A stretch of 64,000 nt of DNA from Physcomitrium patens (Eukaryota; Streptophyta; Bryopsida; Funariales; Funariaceae): positions 7,572,850-7,636,849 of the forward strand of contig NC_037265.1 in NCBI RefSeq assembly GCF_000002425.4, given 5' to 3'. The first letter of the stretch is position 1; each line of letters starts with the position of its first letter. The notes under the pieces are model-generated. The model did no database searches, was not told the origin of the DNA, and saw only the letters and a list, made by a program, of their open reading frames with translations. This document shows, piece after piece, positions 33,014-44,637 of this stretch. A program made the translations under genes and the position numbers.

Positions 33014-33937
33014 CAATGTTACTTAGCCGCCAACTTGAAAAGTGAAGCAAAAATCTCAGCAATAATTTTCCCTTCTTCAATTGTTAATTTTGTCTCAAAA
33101 TTGGTGTGTGGCTTGATCTTCAAGTCTTCTAAGACCATGCCAATTTTCATCTTAATGTAACTGATAGATCTTCAGATATCATAGAAATTCTACCCAACCT
33201 CAAACTGCCACCTTCCAAAATCCTCTTGTGCTAAAAACTAAATATCTTTAAACCACATTCTTAGATTATAACAAAATTTTGTATACACTTAGTACATCCA
33301 ATAATCCAAATAGTATTAAGTTTTGAACAATAGATATCTCACCAATTGCACAAACTAGCCAAAATTTCTAGCCCTAATTATATTATATAAATTCCAAATC
33401 ACTAATATAAATCTTGACTTTGAATAACAATTGCTAAGTCCTTCAAAACTCTTTCAAAGCAATTCTCATGTTTTTAGAAAGAAATTCAAGCTAGCACTCA
33501 AATCCTTACCTCCGATCTTTGAATGATCCTCTATTTTGCCTTAAGTCGTTGTTTTAGTCGCCAGAGGTCTGATTTCGACCGTGTCTCACAAATGGTCGAT
33601 CCCTAGATATCAATCTAACCTATCCTAAGGTGTTTTTAGTCCAATCTTGCTCTCAATTTAATCCTAGTACCAACTATACTAATTATTTACCTCTTCTAAC
33701 CTGATTTTATTAATTTATGGTCTTTCTAAGGTAGTAGAAGAGTCTTTATAACCTAAAAGGTAAGATTATTAACTAACCTTTAACCTACTAATTATTAAGA
33801 TAAAAAATAACCTAAGAAGCTTTTATAAAAGCCATGTTTAAATATCTCAAATTATAATTAAACTAAGATAATTAGATATTGATTAGAAATTCAATTTTGA
33901 TTATAATTTCACTATATAGTCGTATTATATTACGAAA
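33014..33937 (-). repeat. Remnant of a group 2 LTR (B7)
   Basis: It aligns with the right two thirds of solo LTR B4 (about 35030-35926). Anchors are TGATAGATCTTCAGATAT, the CGCCAGAGGTCTG segment near 33560, CCCTAGATATCAATC and the CGT...TTACGA end. The other end is missing because element G inserted there. The next four bases, ATGA, correspond to ACGA in the sister copy C1, again a CG-centred site. Confidence 0.65.
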
Positions 33938-34545
33938 ATGATCTATTATCATGAATATAGAATCATAAGAACCTGAGATTGAAAGATCTATGATGAAATC
34001 TATAGAAACAGAAGACCATGGTTGTTTTGGAATAAGTAATGGCTGAAGAAGTCCGTAAGGTCGATAACGAGGAGTTTTTGATCTTGAGCAAATATCACAA
34101 AATTGTACAAAATCTTCGATTGCCTTCGACATTTGCAGCCACCAAAAATCCCTAGATATTAGTTTCAAAGTTTTATTGTACCCAAAGTGTCCTGCTCCTA
34201 GAAAGTCATGAAGAGCTTGAAAAACACGTAATCAAGCTTCACCTTCTAGAATATGTAGGCGTCCTTCGAAATATAATAGATTAATCTTGAATTCAAACTT
34301 AGAAGTATCATGGGATTTAGTAGAAGTATCCTTGATATCCCAAACAAGAGGATCAGAGGACATACTTGATTGAATTTGCTTCACAAATATTGAATCAACA
34401 GTCAATGTTGATTTTATAGCTCGAAGAAGAAAATACTTGGGCTTCAAGAGAATTGATCTTTGTTGATCAAAAGATGCATCTCCTTCTTTTGGTATAAGAT
34501 AAGAATGTCTAAAAAGAGCATCCAATTGACCTTGTTATTTTTTGG
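33938..34545 (-). pseudogene. pol: Element E integrase remnant
   Basis: Encodes recognisable integrase zinc-domain words (KLISRDFWWLQMSKAIEDF, CDICSRSKTPRYRPYGLLQPL) and the start of the core (SIDFIIDLSISGSYDSIF). A downstream stretch (34525-34232) matches the RNase H-integrase connector of C1 (STLTVDSIFVKQIQSSMSSDPLV). Confidence 0.8.
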
Positions 34546-35926
34546 TGTTGTATTATGTGCTATCTTGCTTGAGAATGCATCGGGCGTCTCGCTGTGGAAC
34601 ATAAAACAATGTTTTACAAGTATTCAAGTAATCTAATGGGTTTCAACCATCTAAATACAAACTATTTCGGATTTCAATGTAAAAGCTTAATTCCAATACA
34701 AAGTACTTAGAAATATTATTTTTAATAACTTCAAGCTATTATAAGTACAAATTCCTTTGTTACTTTGTTAGTTTTATTTTTTTTATTAGTATTATTCTTT
34801 TTTTTTTAAAAAAAAAATTAATTTTTAATTTTTTAATTTTTAAATCCTAACCTTAGACAACAAGCTTTGGTAAGCTGTAATTTTCAATCTGACCGTCCGA
34901 TTGTTGTAAAACTTCTATCACTTGTGTCTTTACAAGTCTTCTAAATGTTCAAGAAGTTTCAATCAAATCCAACTTATCGAATGCAAGAAAATGTCGTAAA
35001 TCCACACTGATGTCTCTTGACCGCCGCCTAGAAAGTTGTTGACAAACTTTGAATTGTAAATTATTCTTTTTTATTCGTTAATTCTCATTCAAACTTTTTG
35101 TCCACCTCTGCCTTTAAGACTTCAACTTATCACGCCAAAATTCACCTTACTCCACTTGATAGATCTCTAGATATTACAAAAATCCTAAATGATCGCAATA
35201 GGTCAACTTCTAATACCTCATTATACTAATGATCAAATATCCTCTATTTATACCGTTAGATTAATACAAATTTTTGCAAACACTTCGCATACTCAACCAT
35301 TTAGATATCTTTAAAATTTCAACCGTAGATGTTTCTTTAATTTTACAAAACAATCAAAAGTACTAGCTTTAATTTTATTGCAAAAAATCCAAATCACCAA
35401 TACAAATACTGACTTTGAACAATGATTGCAAAGTCCTCCCAAACCCTATGAAATTAAATCTTATTCTTTTAAAAGGAGCTTGAAGCTAGCTCTCCATCCT
35501 CAAATCCCGATCTCCAAATGCCCCCCTACTTTGCCCTATGTGGTCATTTTAGTGGCTAGAGGTCTGGTTTCAACCTCGACCCACAATTGGTCGTCTCCCA
35601 GATATCAATCCTACTTATCTTAGAGGGTTTTCAATACTTCCTTATATTCAAATTCACCTTATTATCTACCATTTCATTTTTTTACTTCATCTGTATTGTT
35701 TTTACTAATTTATGGCCTTTTTAAAGTGCTAAAACAGTTTCTACAATCTAGAAAGAAATTTTAATGACAAGCTTTTATCTACTAGCTATCGAGACAAGAA
35801 AATACTCTAATAGCTTTTATAAAGCCTTCCCAAATTATCTTGAGCTCTTATCAACTAAGATGACTAAATATTAATAAAATTATTTTTATTTATATTTCTA
35901 CCATACAGCCGTGTTACAACATGACA
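34546..35926 (-). repeat. Solo LTR B4 (group 2, old subfamily)
   Basis: 1381 bp, TGTTGTATTATG ... CGTGTTACAACATGACA. Flanks are TTGG (34542-34545) and TCGG (35927-35930), a 4-bp duplication with one C-to-T change. Element E sequence continues on both sides. Unlike B1, D and F, its U3 lacks the segment related to element A and has another sequence there (the GGCTAGAGGTCTGG region near 35550). Several T and A runs lie near 34780-34830. Confidence 0.85.
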
Positions 35927-36570
35927 TCGGATCGATAAGTGATCTTGAAATTGAACCTAGATAAAGACATGCTCCAACGAACTTGACGACGATTCAAGAC
36001 ACGTGCTGACATGAGGTACTTGAGGTTCTTATGGTCTGTATACATAGTAACTGGACTTGAGGTGCCTTCTAGATAATGACGCCATTGTTGAAATGAATTC
36101 ACAATTGTAAGGAGCTCTTTGTTATGGATTTCATAATTAATCTTGATTGCTGAAAATTTCCTCGAATACAAAGCTATTGGATGGAGTTTGTCATCAGTTC
36201 CTATTTGTGACAAAATGACACTTATAGCAAAATCTGACACGTCTCTTTCCATAAAAAAATGCCTTGAAAAAGTCAACACAATATAAGATTAGTGCAGAAA
36301 TAAATTCCTTCTTTAAAGCATCAAATGATGCTTCTGTTTCTTTATTCCACTCAAGTTTGTCTTTACAAGTCAAACGTGTAAGTGGAGCTACAACTTGAGA
36401 AAAATTCTTGATGAAGATTCGATAGTAATTAGCAAACCCCAAAAAGCATTACATATCTTGTACTATTCTTGAAATCTTCTAATCTATGATAGTTTGAACT
36501 TTCTTGGGATCTATCAAAAGGCCTTCGTTGGAAATGATGTATTCTAAGAAGCCAACTTGAGTAGTGTGGA
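35927..36570 (-). pseudogene. pol: Element E RNase H/RT remnant
   Basis: The RNase H part (FAISVILSQIGTDDKLHPIALYSRKFSA, NYEIHNKELLTIVNSF, MYTDHKNLKYLMSARVLNRRQ) is followed by the RT thumb part (GFANYYRIFIKNFSQVVAPLTRL). It aligns with C1 12530-13110. Element I interrupts it at 36570. Confidence 0.8.
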
Positions 36571-36799
36571 TATCAAAGACATGAACTCCAAAGAAAGATA
36601 ATCTCAATACACTCTTGTGTCACTCGAAAATACTTAGAAATCACTCAAAGGTTATAATATATTGAACTAGAATGACTCTTGCCAAAGATTAGAAAATATG
36701 ACGACTCTTGAAACTAGACTAGAAATAAGAAAAGAGTTGACAAGAGTGAAGAAGGCTTCACTCTTGTCTCTATATATACTATCAAACTAGGAGTTACAT
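36571..36799 (-). repeat. 3' LTR of I, left segment
   Basis: It matches 53012-53240 of the I 5' LTR. Element F follows, with target duplication ACAT (36796-36799) against ACGT (46068-46071). The uninterrupted site in the 5' LTR of I reads GCTACGTGGCG. Confidence 0.88.
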
Positions 36800-38657
36800 T
36801 GTCGTATTACGTAATATCTTACTTGAGAACGCGTCGGGCGTCTGGCTGTAGGAGGTAGAATGGTATTTTGCTAGTACTCAAGCAGTCTATCGTGTTCTTG
36901 ACTACCCAAATACAATCTATATTGGATTGCAATGTAAAAGCTTAATTCCAATATAAAATGCCTAGAGACCCTATATACTTCAATCTCTTTTGTTATTTTT
37001 ATTTTATTTTATTTATTTTATGTTTTTTTTTTTTATTATTTTATCTTTATCGTTAATTATCTTAATCCTAGACCGTGAACTTCGGCAAGCTGTGATCCTC
37101 GATCTGTCCTTCTGACTTGTTGTGAAACATCTATCGCTAGTGTATCTGCAAGCCCTTTCGAATGCTCAAGAAATTCCAGTTCAACTGTTAGGGACATAGT
37201 CCTTAGAACCTTCTAGAGACAAGTTTCTAGAACTTTCTAGAGACAAGCTTCTAGAACCTTCTAGAAGCAAGTCTCTAGAACCTTCTAGAAGCTTCTTAGT
37301 TAGTAGAAGATGTTAGGGACATAGTCCTTAGAACCTTCTAGAGATAAGTTTCTAGAACCTTTTAGAAGTAAGTCTCTAGAACCTTCTAGAAGCTTCCTAG
37401 TTGGTAGAAGTTGCTTGAGAAGCTTCTTAAATAGGAGTATATATTGGAATCGAGGCTGAAGAGTTCTTCAGTCTCGACAACACATCTCTTGGAGCTCTAG
37501 CTCACCTCTCTGGTGTTGTTCTTGTATTCATCTGAATAATCTAGTTCTTGCCAGTTCTTCTTGAACTTCTTGGTAGATATCAAGTCTGTATTCTGTGTCC
37601 ATGACATCAACCCCGCTTACAAATTGTAAGGCTATGCTGCAATCCGCACCGATGTTCCTTGGCTGCTTGCCGATATTTTTCTTATCCCTATCGGTAGGTC
37701 CTCAGTTATCATAGACACCCTAAACAACTTCTAATTCGTCAACTTCCAATACCTCTTTAAACTATTGGCAGATATCCTCTATCCATACAGTTAGATTAAC
37801 ACAACCACGCATGCATTCAGCATACTCAACCTTCTAGACAACTCTGAATTTCAACCACAGAAGTATCTCCCATTCCATCAACAATTAAGAGTACCAGATT
37901 TTTCTCTCTTTCGGAAAAAAAATCCAATTCATCAATACAACACTAACTTTTAGCAACGATTGTCTCAGTCTTCACAAAATCCTATGAAGAAAAAAAAATC
38001 CCCAATTCTTTGTTTTTTCCCCCGAAAGCATGAAGCTAGCTCTCAGACCCTTAAAAAACCCTAATTCTCCAATTTTTCCAAAAGCATGAAGCTAACTCTC
38101 CGACCTTTAAAAACCCTGATTCTCTCCTTTTTCATTTCTTAACCTATCTTCCCCTTTTACCCTGAGAAGATCCTATTCTTCCACCTTGGACTCCCCGAAT
38201 TGGAACAGCCGACGGAGCTTTCTCTCCCATTTTTGCCTTAAAAAGATCTTTTTACTAAAAGGATGTTCCCCGAACGGCACAAAGAACAGAACAGCCTGAA
38301 ATAGAATCGGAGCCCCATAATTGGACCGCATTGGGTTGCCTGACTAAGTCAGGTCTCATATTGGATAAGAGGCTCGTAATAAGACCTAGATTAGAGGTCT
38401 TCTGAAATTAGATCCAATTGGCTCTTCGAACTAGGCTCACCCGTCGTTGAATTGGTCCTATCCCTTTCTGCTGACTCCCATTATTGGAATCAAACGAGCA
38501 TTTCAGTATGCCCCGGCTCACTGTAATGGGGTGACTGAACTTGGTCTCTCAGTATTTGCACTGGAATTGGCCACCGCTTCTAATACCCAAAATGACTAAA
38601 TATTAATAAATCTTCTTCATTTATATTTTCATCATATAGACGTGTTACGACACGACA
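36800..38657 (-). repeat. 3' LTR of F, with nested solo LTR M
   Basis: It begins TGTCGTATTACG and ends CGTGTTACGACACGACA. Minus the 421-bp insert M it is the same length as the 5' LTR of F. Confidence 0.92.
37186..37606 (+). repeat. M: 421-bp solo LTR with internal duplication
   Basis: TGTTAGGGACATAG ... GTGTCCATGACA, flanked by the 5-bp direct repeat TCAAC (37181-37185, 37607-37611). The empty site is intact in the other LTR of F (near 45022). The first ~130 bases occur twice in tandem, from 37186 and about 37312, and are rich in TTCTAGAAC words. A TATA box (37438) is followed by a dyad (TCGAGGCTGAAG / CTTCAGTCTCGA) in the same layout as in the C-family LTRs. The orientation is inferred from the TATA box. 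Confidence 0.8.
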
Positions 38658-38699
38658 TCTATCCCCTCTGAACTTGTGCATCCTCCGGTATGTACCAAT

Positions 38700-40200
38700 T
38701 AACTTAGTTGCCGTTTGATTCATAATATGTTCTCCAAATCTTCGTCTAGTCCATCTCCACTGTCTTTGCTATCCAAATCAATTTCATCTTCCTACTACGA
38801 AATATCTATGTCTTCATTAAGGTCTTCTATATTTATTTCTATATTTCTTTGTTTAAATAATTTCACTCTCTTCCCTACAATTGGTATTTTTAACCTTGTA
38901 CCATCTAACTCCCACAATGAGTAAGTTGTATTATCATGAACAGTTGTTACCACATACAGTCCAAACCAACGTTTTGAAAACTTCCATAAAGTGCTATATT
39001 GGTTGTCCAGACTACTATCATAAACAAATATCCAATCACCTTCTTCAATTACTTTAGGACTCAATCGATGTTGCTTATCGAATCGTGCCTTTTTTTGTAA
39101 CCTTGCTCTTTTTAACCTTTCCAATGCTATCTGCACATCTTCCGATCTTTGCTCCAATTATCAAATCCTAATAGCGAGAAGTTCTTCTCTTGTCAATCCA
39201 TCTTCCCATGGTAGCATACTCCAAGTAAGTACCTTTTCTTCAATCGGCATAATTAGTTTTCGACTTGTCATAAGTTCTACTGGCATATATCCTATCACTG
39301 AACTATGTGTTGTTCAATCAGCCCATAATACAAATGACAAAATCCGTGGCCACTCTCTAACTTTCCTATTATAAGCTTTAACTAATGCTTTCACAATCGA
39401 AGGGTGACCACGTTCGCTTTTTGCATTCCATTCCGGATTATAAGCAGTAGTCAGTGATAGTTTAATTTCACATCTTTCAAAGAACTTAAGAGCTTCTTAT
39501 GCATTTAATTCTCTACGATCTGCAATGATTTTTCCTACGCATCCGTAGTGGCAAATGACATCTTCAAGCAAAAACCTACAAATCCTCTCTGTAGATTTTG
39601 TCCTCAATGCTCTTCCTTCTACTTGATTTGATAAATCTTCACGAGCTAAGACCAAATATCTCATGTGCCATAATCCAACTGGCATAATAACCAAATCAAC
39701 AATCCATTTAAAATGAATAGTCAGAGGATACGTAAGATGAAGACCATCTCGATGTCGAATATTAGAATATAATTAACAGATTTCACATGACTCTACAAAT
39801 AAGAGCACATCTCAATACATATTTTTCTACCAATATCGTTCCTTGAGTTTAATAAAAGTAGCCCAGATTCCTCTATGCCCTGCCCATAAACTATCATGGA
39901 ACTTCTTTAATAATTTTAGTTTTTCTTCCTTTTTGCCTATCACTCGTTGTGGCATCCCAATTCCTTTCTTCGGTCTCTTCCATAAGAATTCATCTCGAAG
40001 CAAAATTTTATATGTTTTTTTTCTTATTTGTTTGAATTTTTTTGTAGACCAATTTCTCTGCTTAGTCAAAGTATTCAAGTAATGACCAATATCCAATAAT
40101 TTTCCTTCATAAGATTCTTCAAGAAATAGCTTGTCTTCTCTGTTGAGATTTGATATTGAATAGAATTTCGATCCGACATCATCAATGTCTTCAACCATTT
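38700..40200 (-). pseudogene. pol: F pol, 3' part: integrase remnant
   Basis: It aligns with D 22420-23950. The recognisable parts are a C-terminal GPY-like module (RWFGLYVVTTVHDNTTYSLWEL) near 38950, a core segment near 39500-39690 (VIMPVGLWHMRYLVLAREDL) and the zinc-domain side near 39830-40200 (EKLKLLKKFHDSLWAGHRGIW, with conserved His). It is decayed. Confidence 0.75.
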
Positions 40201-42116
40201 CGTCCTCCCTCTCGTATCTTTCTCAAGATAGCATGTCTGCTACTAAATTGTCCTTCCCAGTTACATGCTTAAATTCCGGATTTAGTGACTTAATATAAGC
40301 AACCCATCTCAACATTGCAATATCTAGCGTTGAATAGTTTGTAATCATTCCAAGCAATGGCAAGCAATCTGTTTCAATTACTACTACTACACCAATCAAA
40401 CAGTCCTTTTTAGCTTTCATAGCCGAAACAACTCCCCAAAGTTCTCTTTTGACTTGCGAATATGCACGCTGACGAATACTTAAAACTTTAGCTCCAAATT
40501 AAACTACAAATCTATTCCCACTTGAATCATCTTGATCCACACTCCATCCAATGGTAATTGGACTAGTATCCAAAGTAAGAATCACTGGTCTACTGCACTT
40601 ATAATCAATCTTCCTCAATATTGGAGGTGACATCAATAATTTCTTCAATCTTTACATTACCTGAATATGCTTTTCTTCCCATTTAAATCAGTAGCCCTTG
40701 CGTAACAGTTCATATAATGGATCCGCTATGTGAGCATAATGAGGGATCCAGATTCGATAAAATACACATGCACCTAAAAACCTACGAACCTCTATTAAAG
40801 AATCACAATCCTCTTTCATCCTTCCAATTGCATCAACTTTAATCAGATCTCGTTTTTCCATAAGATCCACATAAATGTCCAACAATCACAACGTCTTATA
40901 CTCCAAATATGGACTTCATATCCAATAATATAAGATGAACTTCTCCAAACCAAGTTAAAATCTTTTCACAATCTTGTATATGATCAACAATATATTTGCG
41001 ACATCCCCTCTTATCTAAAGTTTCATCCTTGTCTCTTTCTCTACACCCTTTTATAGAAACATCATTCAGAAAAGGCATAGTCTTCTCCAGAATAAAATCT
41101 CTCAATACCTTATTCATCCCATTCATCATATGCGTAACTCAGTTGGTCGCGCCTTGAGAAAAAGTGTACATTTTAACCAATCCAAGTGGTGTCCTCATTG
41201 TTGTCATATCTCTACTTCCTTCGGCAAGTTGAAATTGATCATAACCTGAATACAAGTCATCCATTGAATAGATTGCCCTTCCTGCAAACGCCTCAATAAA
41301 TTCATCTACAATAGGTCCAATTCCTGCATTCTTGACAGTTATTGCATACACCGATTGCATATCTTGAATAAACCGTAGTGACCCATTCTTCTTAGGTACC
41401 GTAAACCATCGACTAGAATACAGTGCAAATGAGGGTTCCAATATTTTCATCTTCATCTTTTCTTTTAATAATTCCACCAATTTAGGTAAATCTATCCTTG
41501 ATACTGGAATCGGTCTTAGATTCCAACGTACATGCAGTACAGTGAAGATAACCATAGGTGTTATAATATTCCGATCCACACATCCAATTTCATAAGATTT
41601 GAAGGCAAATGATCTACTTTGTTTAGCCAACATCTTTTCGAAGCAAGTAATTTCTTCCGGCAATAAAGAACCATCAGAATCAATCTTCAATTTTTCAAAA
41701 GTCTCTTTAGTAAACTGATGTCCAATACTCATTGGATCTCTTAAACTTGCTTCTTTTCATGCTTCTCCCATTTGTTCCTTAGAATCTTCTGGTAATGCTC
41801 CGACAACAGGCTTTACCTTCTTATCTGCCGTTTTATATCTCGTCTCTATAGTGACTTCTGGTACTTGAAAAGATTCAAGTATGGTATAAACCTCTCTCGA
41901 ATGAATCTCAAAAATCTTATCTTTATCCCCTAATCCAATAGATGTAATCAATTCCAATGAATCTTCCAGTCCATTTTCTTCATAAACACCTAAAATCCTC
42001 TCATCATCTTGCAATGTACCTAACTTGCATAATTCTCCTTCAATATTATATAATCTTTTTCTTTCTTTTCTTTTAAAATCATCAACTTTCTTATACATAA
42101 TATTTCCATTCTCCAA
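40201..42116 (-). pseudogene. pol: F pol: RNase H and RT remnant
   Basis: It aligns with D 23900-25818. Pieces include GHQFTKETFEKLKIDSDGSL, IGCVDRNIITPMVIFTV, DDLYSGYDQFQLAEGSRD, RRFLGACVFYRIWIPHYAH and VIETDCLPLLGMI. The N-terminal part (42116-41757) is almost the same as D, with the MYKKVDDFKRKERKRLYN start. It is broken. Confidence 0.8.
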
Positions 42117-42279
42117 AATACCAATAAAATTCGCATCAAAGGCACCTTCATCTCGCGAGAGTACCTCCTCTTTTGTACCTCCATAATCTCGCTTTATAGT
42201 GGCACCTCCCCAAAATCCTTAAATCCTTCAACAATCTTTGGCAATGGTTTCTCCCTCAACCTATCTCGATTTCGTTCAT

Positions 42280-42682
42280 GGTTAAGAGGTACTGTTAGAA
42301 ATTATACAACATTCCTCCCATCTTCGCTACGTACCTTTGCATAAGCAGAACCATTGTCAAGTACTTTTATTTCCATCGGTATTGTCATAATATAAGGTTG
42401 TCCTAAAATCAATGGATAAGACGTTGTATCTTGAACAAAGAAATGTTGCTCCATTGCAACATCTCCAATCTGAATTTTGACATCTGGACAAGCTCCATAT
42501 AATTCGCCTCATGTATTATTAGCTGCTCGTAGTGCCCATCCATGTTCCATATCAATTGGCCATTTTTGCTTCTTATAAAGATTTTTAGACATAAGATTTA
42601 TTTTAGAACCATAGTCGACTAAAGCAACAATTGGTTCCTCTATATCTCCTACTTTCACCAATATCTCAGTAGTTGCCCTTGC
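42280..42682 (-). pseudogene. F aspartic protease region
   Basis: The counterpart of D 25980-26384, with very few base differences. It has the same SKINLMSK, GDVAMEQHFF and ILGQPYI pieces. Confidence 0.65.
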
Positions 42683-44600
42683 CTAATGCTTTCGAATATA
42701 ATGGCTCAAAGTTTCCATTTCCTTATCACTATAATCTTTGAAATGTACTCGTTGATTATATCCATTCTTTTCATTTGTTGGTTGCTTGTAACCAATATCA
42801 ACCTCTTCTTCGTCTTTATATATCCTTGCATCAATAGCATGACTCATTCCAGTTTCACCCATTAATTGCCTCTTTCGCTTAATGCTGTCAATGATAACAT
42901 CATGAAACTCCTTCTTTGCAATTTTCAAGACTTCTTTCAATGTGAATTCCACCTTAGCGTTTAATATACGTTCTTCCAACACCCCTTTCAAATTTGTTGC
43001 TGCTTCAATGTCAGAAAGTAGCTTATAAGCAATTGATTTGTTCTTATCTTTTATCTCTCTTGTTTTTTCTTCCAATGATGCAGAGGTATCTTTTACAGGT
43101 AATTCTTGTGAAGCTGCCTCCTGAGCCTTGTCTCCTCGAGTTTGCCTCTTAGAAGAATTTCCTTCTCTCGTATCATCAAAATTTGCTAGTTTCTTTTCTT
43201 CCATCAAAGCTTCATGTTGGCTCTTAGCAATATATACATGAACTGAAAGAGACTCAACAGGATCCTCTCAACCTGTTGCACCTCATATTGTAGCTGCAGT
43301 CTTCAATAATGCTTCTCGAGGTAATTTCCCTTCTTGCATTGTAGAAACGGCAGAAGTCCAAAACTCACTAGTTTCCGTACTTCCACCAAGGTCATCATCT
43401 ACTCTAGCACCATAACTTGCACTTTCTCGTGCTTCTGTTTCATGCTCTTTTAAATAATCTTGAACCAATGCTCGCATTCCTCCCTTGCTAAAATTGGTTT
43501 GATGAAGATCCTCTCTGTCTTTTAATGCTATCTTCCCATCTTTTCAACAAATAATTTCTTATCATATCATATTATTAAATTCATTGCAATCTTTCCTAGT
43601 GTGTGAAGCGTCATCACACCAAATTCATCTTTGTACATGTCCTTGTTTTGAAACATTCTTCAAATTATTTATAGAAGTATTCTCTTCAAGTCTTACCAAT
43701 TTGATTTGAAGATCTCGCATTCCTCGTATAATTTCTTCCATCCCCATATCTGCTTTCTTTGATAAGGATGTCGAAGGTTGAACTATAGGCATTGTTGGTG
43801 GTGTTGTGCGTATTGGAGCTTTGAGTGCTTGTACTGTTTTCAGAATAATGCTCCTATCCTTCCTCCTTTCTCTTTTTGCAAGCAACCCCACTGCATCTTC
43901 AACGTTCTTCTACTTCGTTGTCAATCCTTCATCTTCTTCTTTGTCTTCAAGAAGGAGTTCTAATTTCCCTTGCAATTCTCCATCAGCAGCTTGAAGAAAT
44001 AGATCAACTTTGTTCGGCTCCAATGTCAATTTTTCTACCTTCGATAATTGAGAGTACTGCCTCTCAAATTCCCTTAGAAGCTCTATTGCTTTCAAATTCT
44101 TATTAGGCCATTCAATCCATTTCAGAAACAGCTTCTTAGTAACGCGATTAGCATCTTCCAAGAAATATTCGTCTTTCAATGTATGTGAAAAAATCTCCCA
44201 TGAATTTGCATAACGATCCGTAATCAATGTAATATGGTCTCTTATCTCCGGTATTATGGCAAGTCCAAATAATTCAACCATTTTTTTCTCAAAAACCGGA
44301 TTTAATTCCATTTCACAAACATAACATCTTAAATACCTTAAAATATTCCTTCCATCAAATTGATCAATTTTATTGACCACTGCTTGCAATGCGTTGGTTG
44401 CTAAAGCTCCTTTTCGATCTTTGCTTTGCTGTTGCTACATTGATAATGTGAAGGCTTGAAACATACTAGCAATAGATGGATCCATGTGTATACCTTGTCT
44501 TTTAGAAGAACCTCCACCAGAAACTCCTCCCAAAGATCCTTCAAAATTTTTATTTTCGTTCTCCATAAAAATAAAAATAAAATCAAACAAAATCCAATAC
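42683..44600 (-). pseudogene. gag: F gag and connector
   Basis: The connector (43207-42683) is nearly identical to that of D. The gag part (44600-43283) holds IDQFDGRNILRYLRCY, VTKKLFLKWIEWPNKN, ERQYSQLSKVEKLTLEPNKVDL and the helix IRGMRDLQIKLVRLEENT. The zinc-knuckle region lies near 43600. It is decayed in parts. Confidence 0.78.
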
Positions 44601-44615
44601 CTTTCACCTCAAGCT

Positions 44616-44633
44616 TTCACATTGGGTTCACCA
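44616..44633 (-). other. Primer-binding site of F (tRNA-Trp)
   Basis: The minus strand reads TGGTGAACCCAATGTGAA; 16 of 18 positions match the complement of plant tRNA-Trp. It is four bases from the LTR, as in D and G. Confidence 0.85.
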
Positions 44634-44637
44634 CTTA

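Noticed and set aside
31156-33900. A long gene-free stretch suspected to be host intergenic DNA
   Set aside because: It resolves into the G LTR, solo LTR A2 and LTR remnant B7 when compared with 55169-56500, 6448-7189 and 34546-35926.
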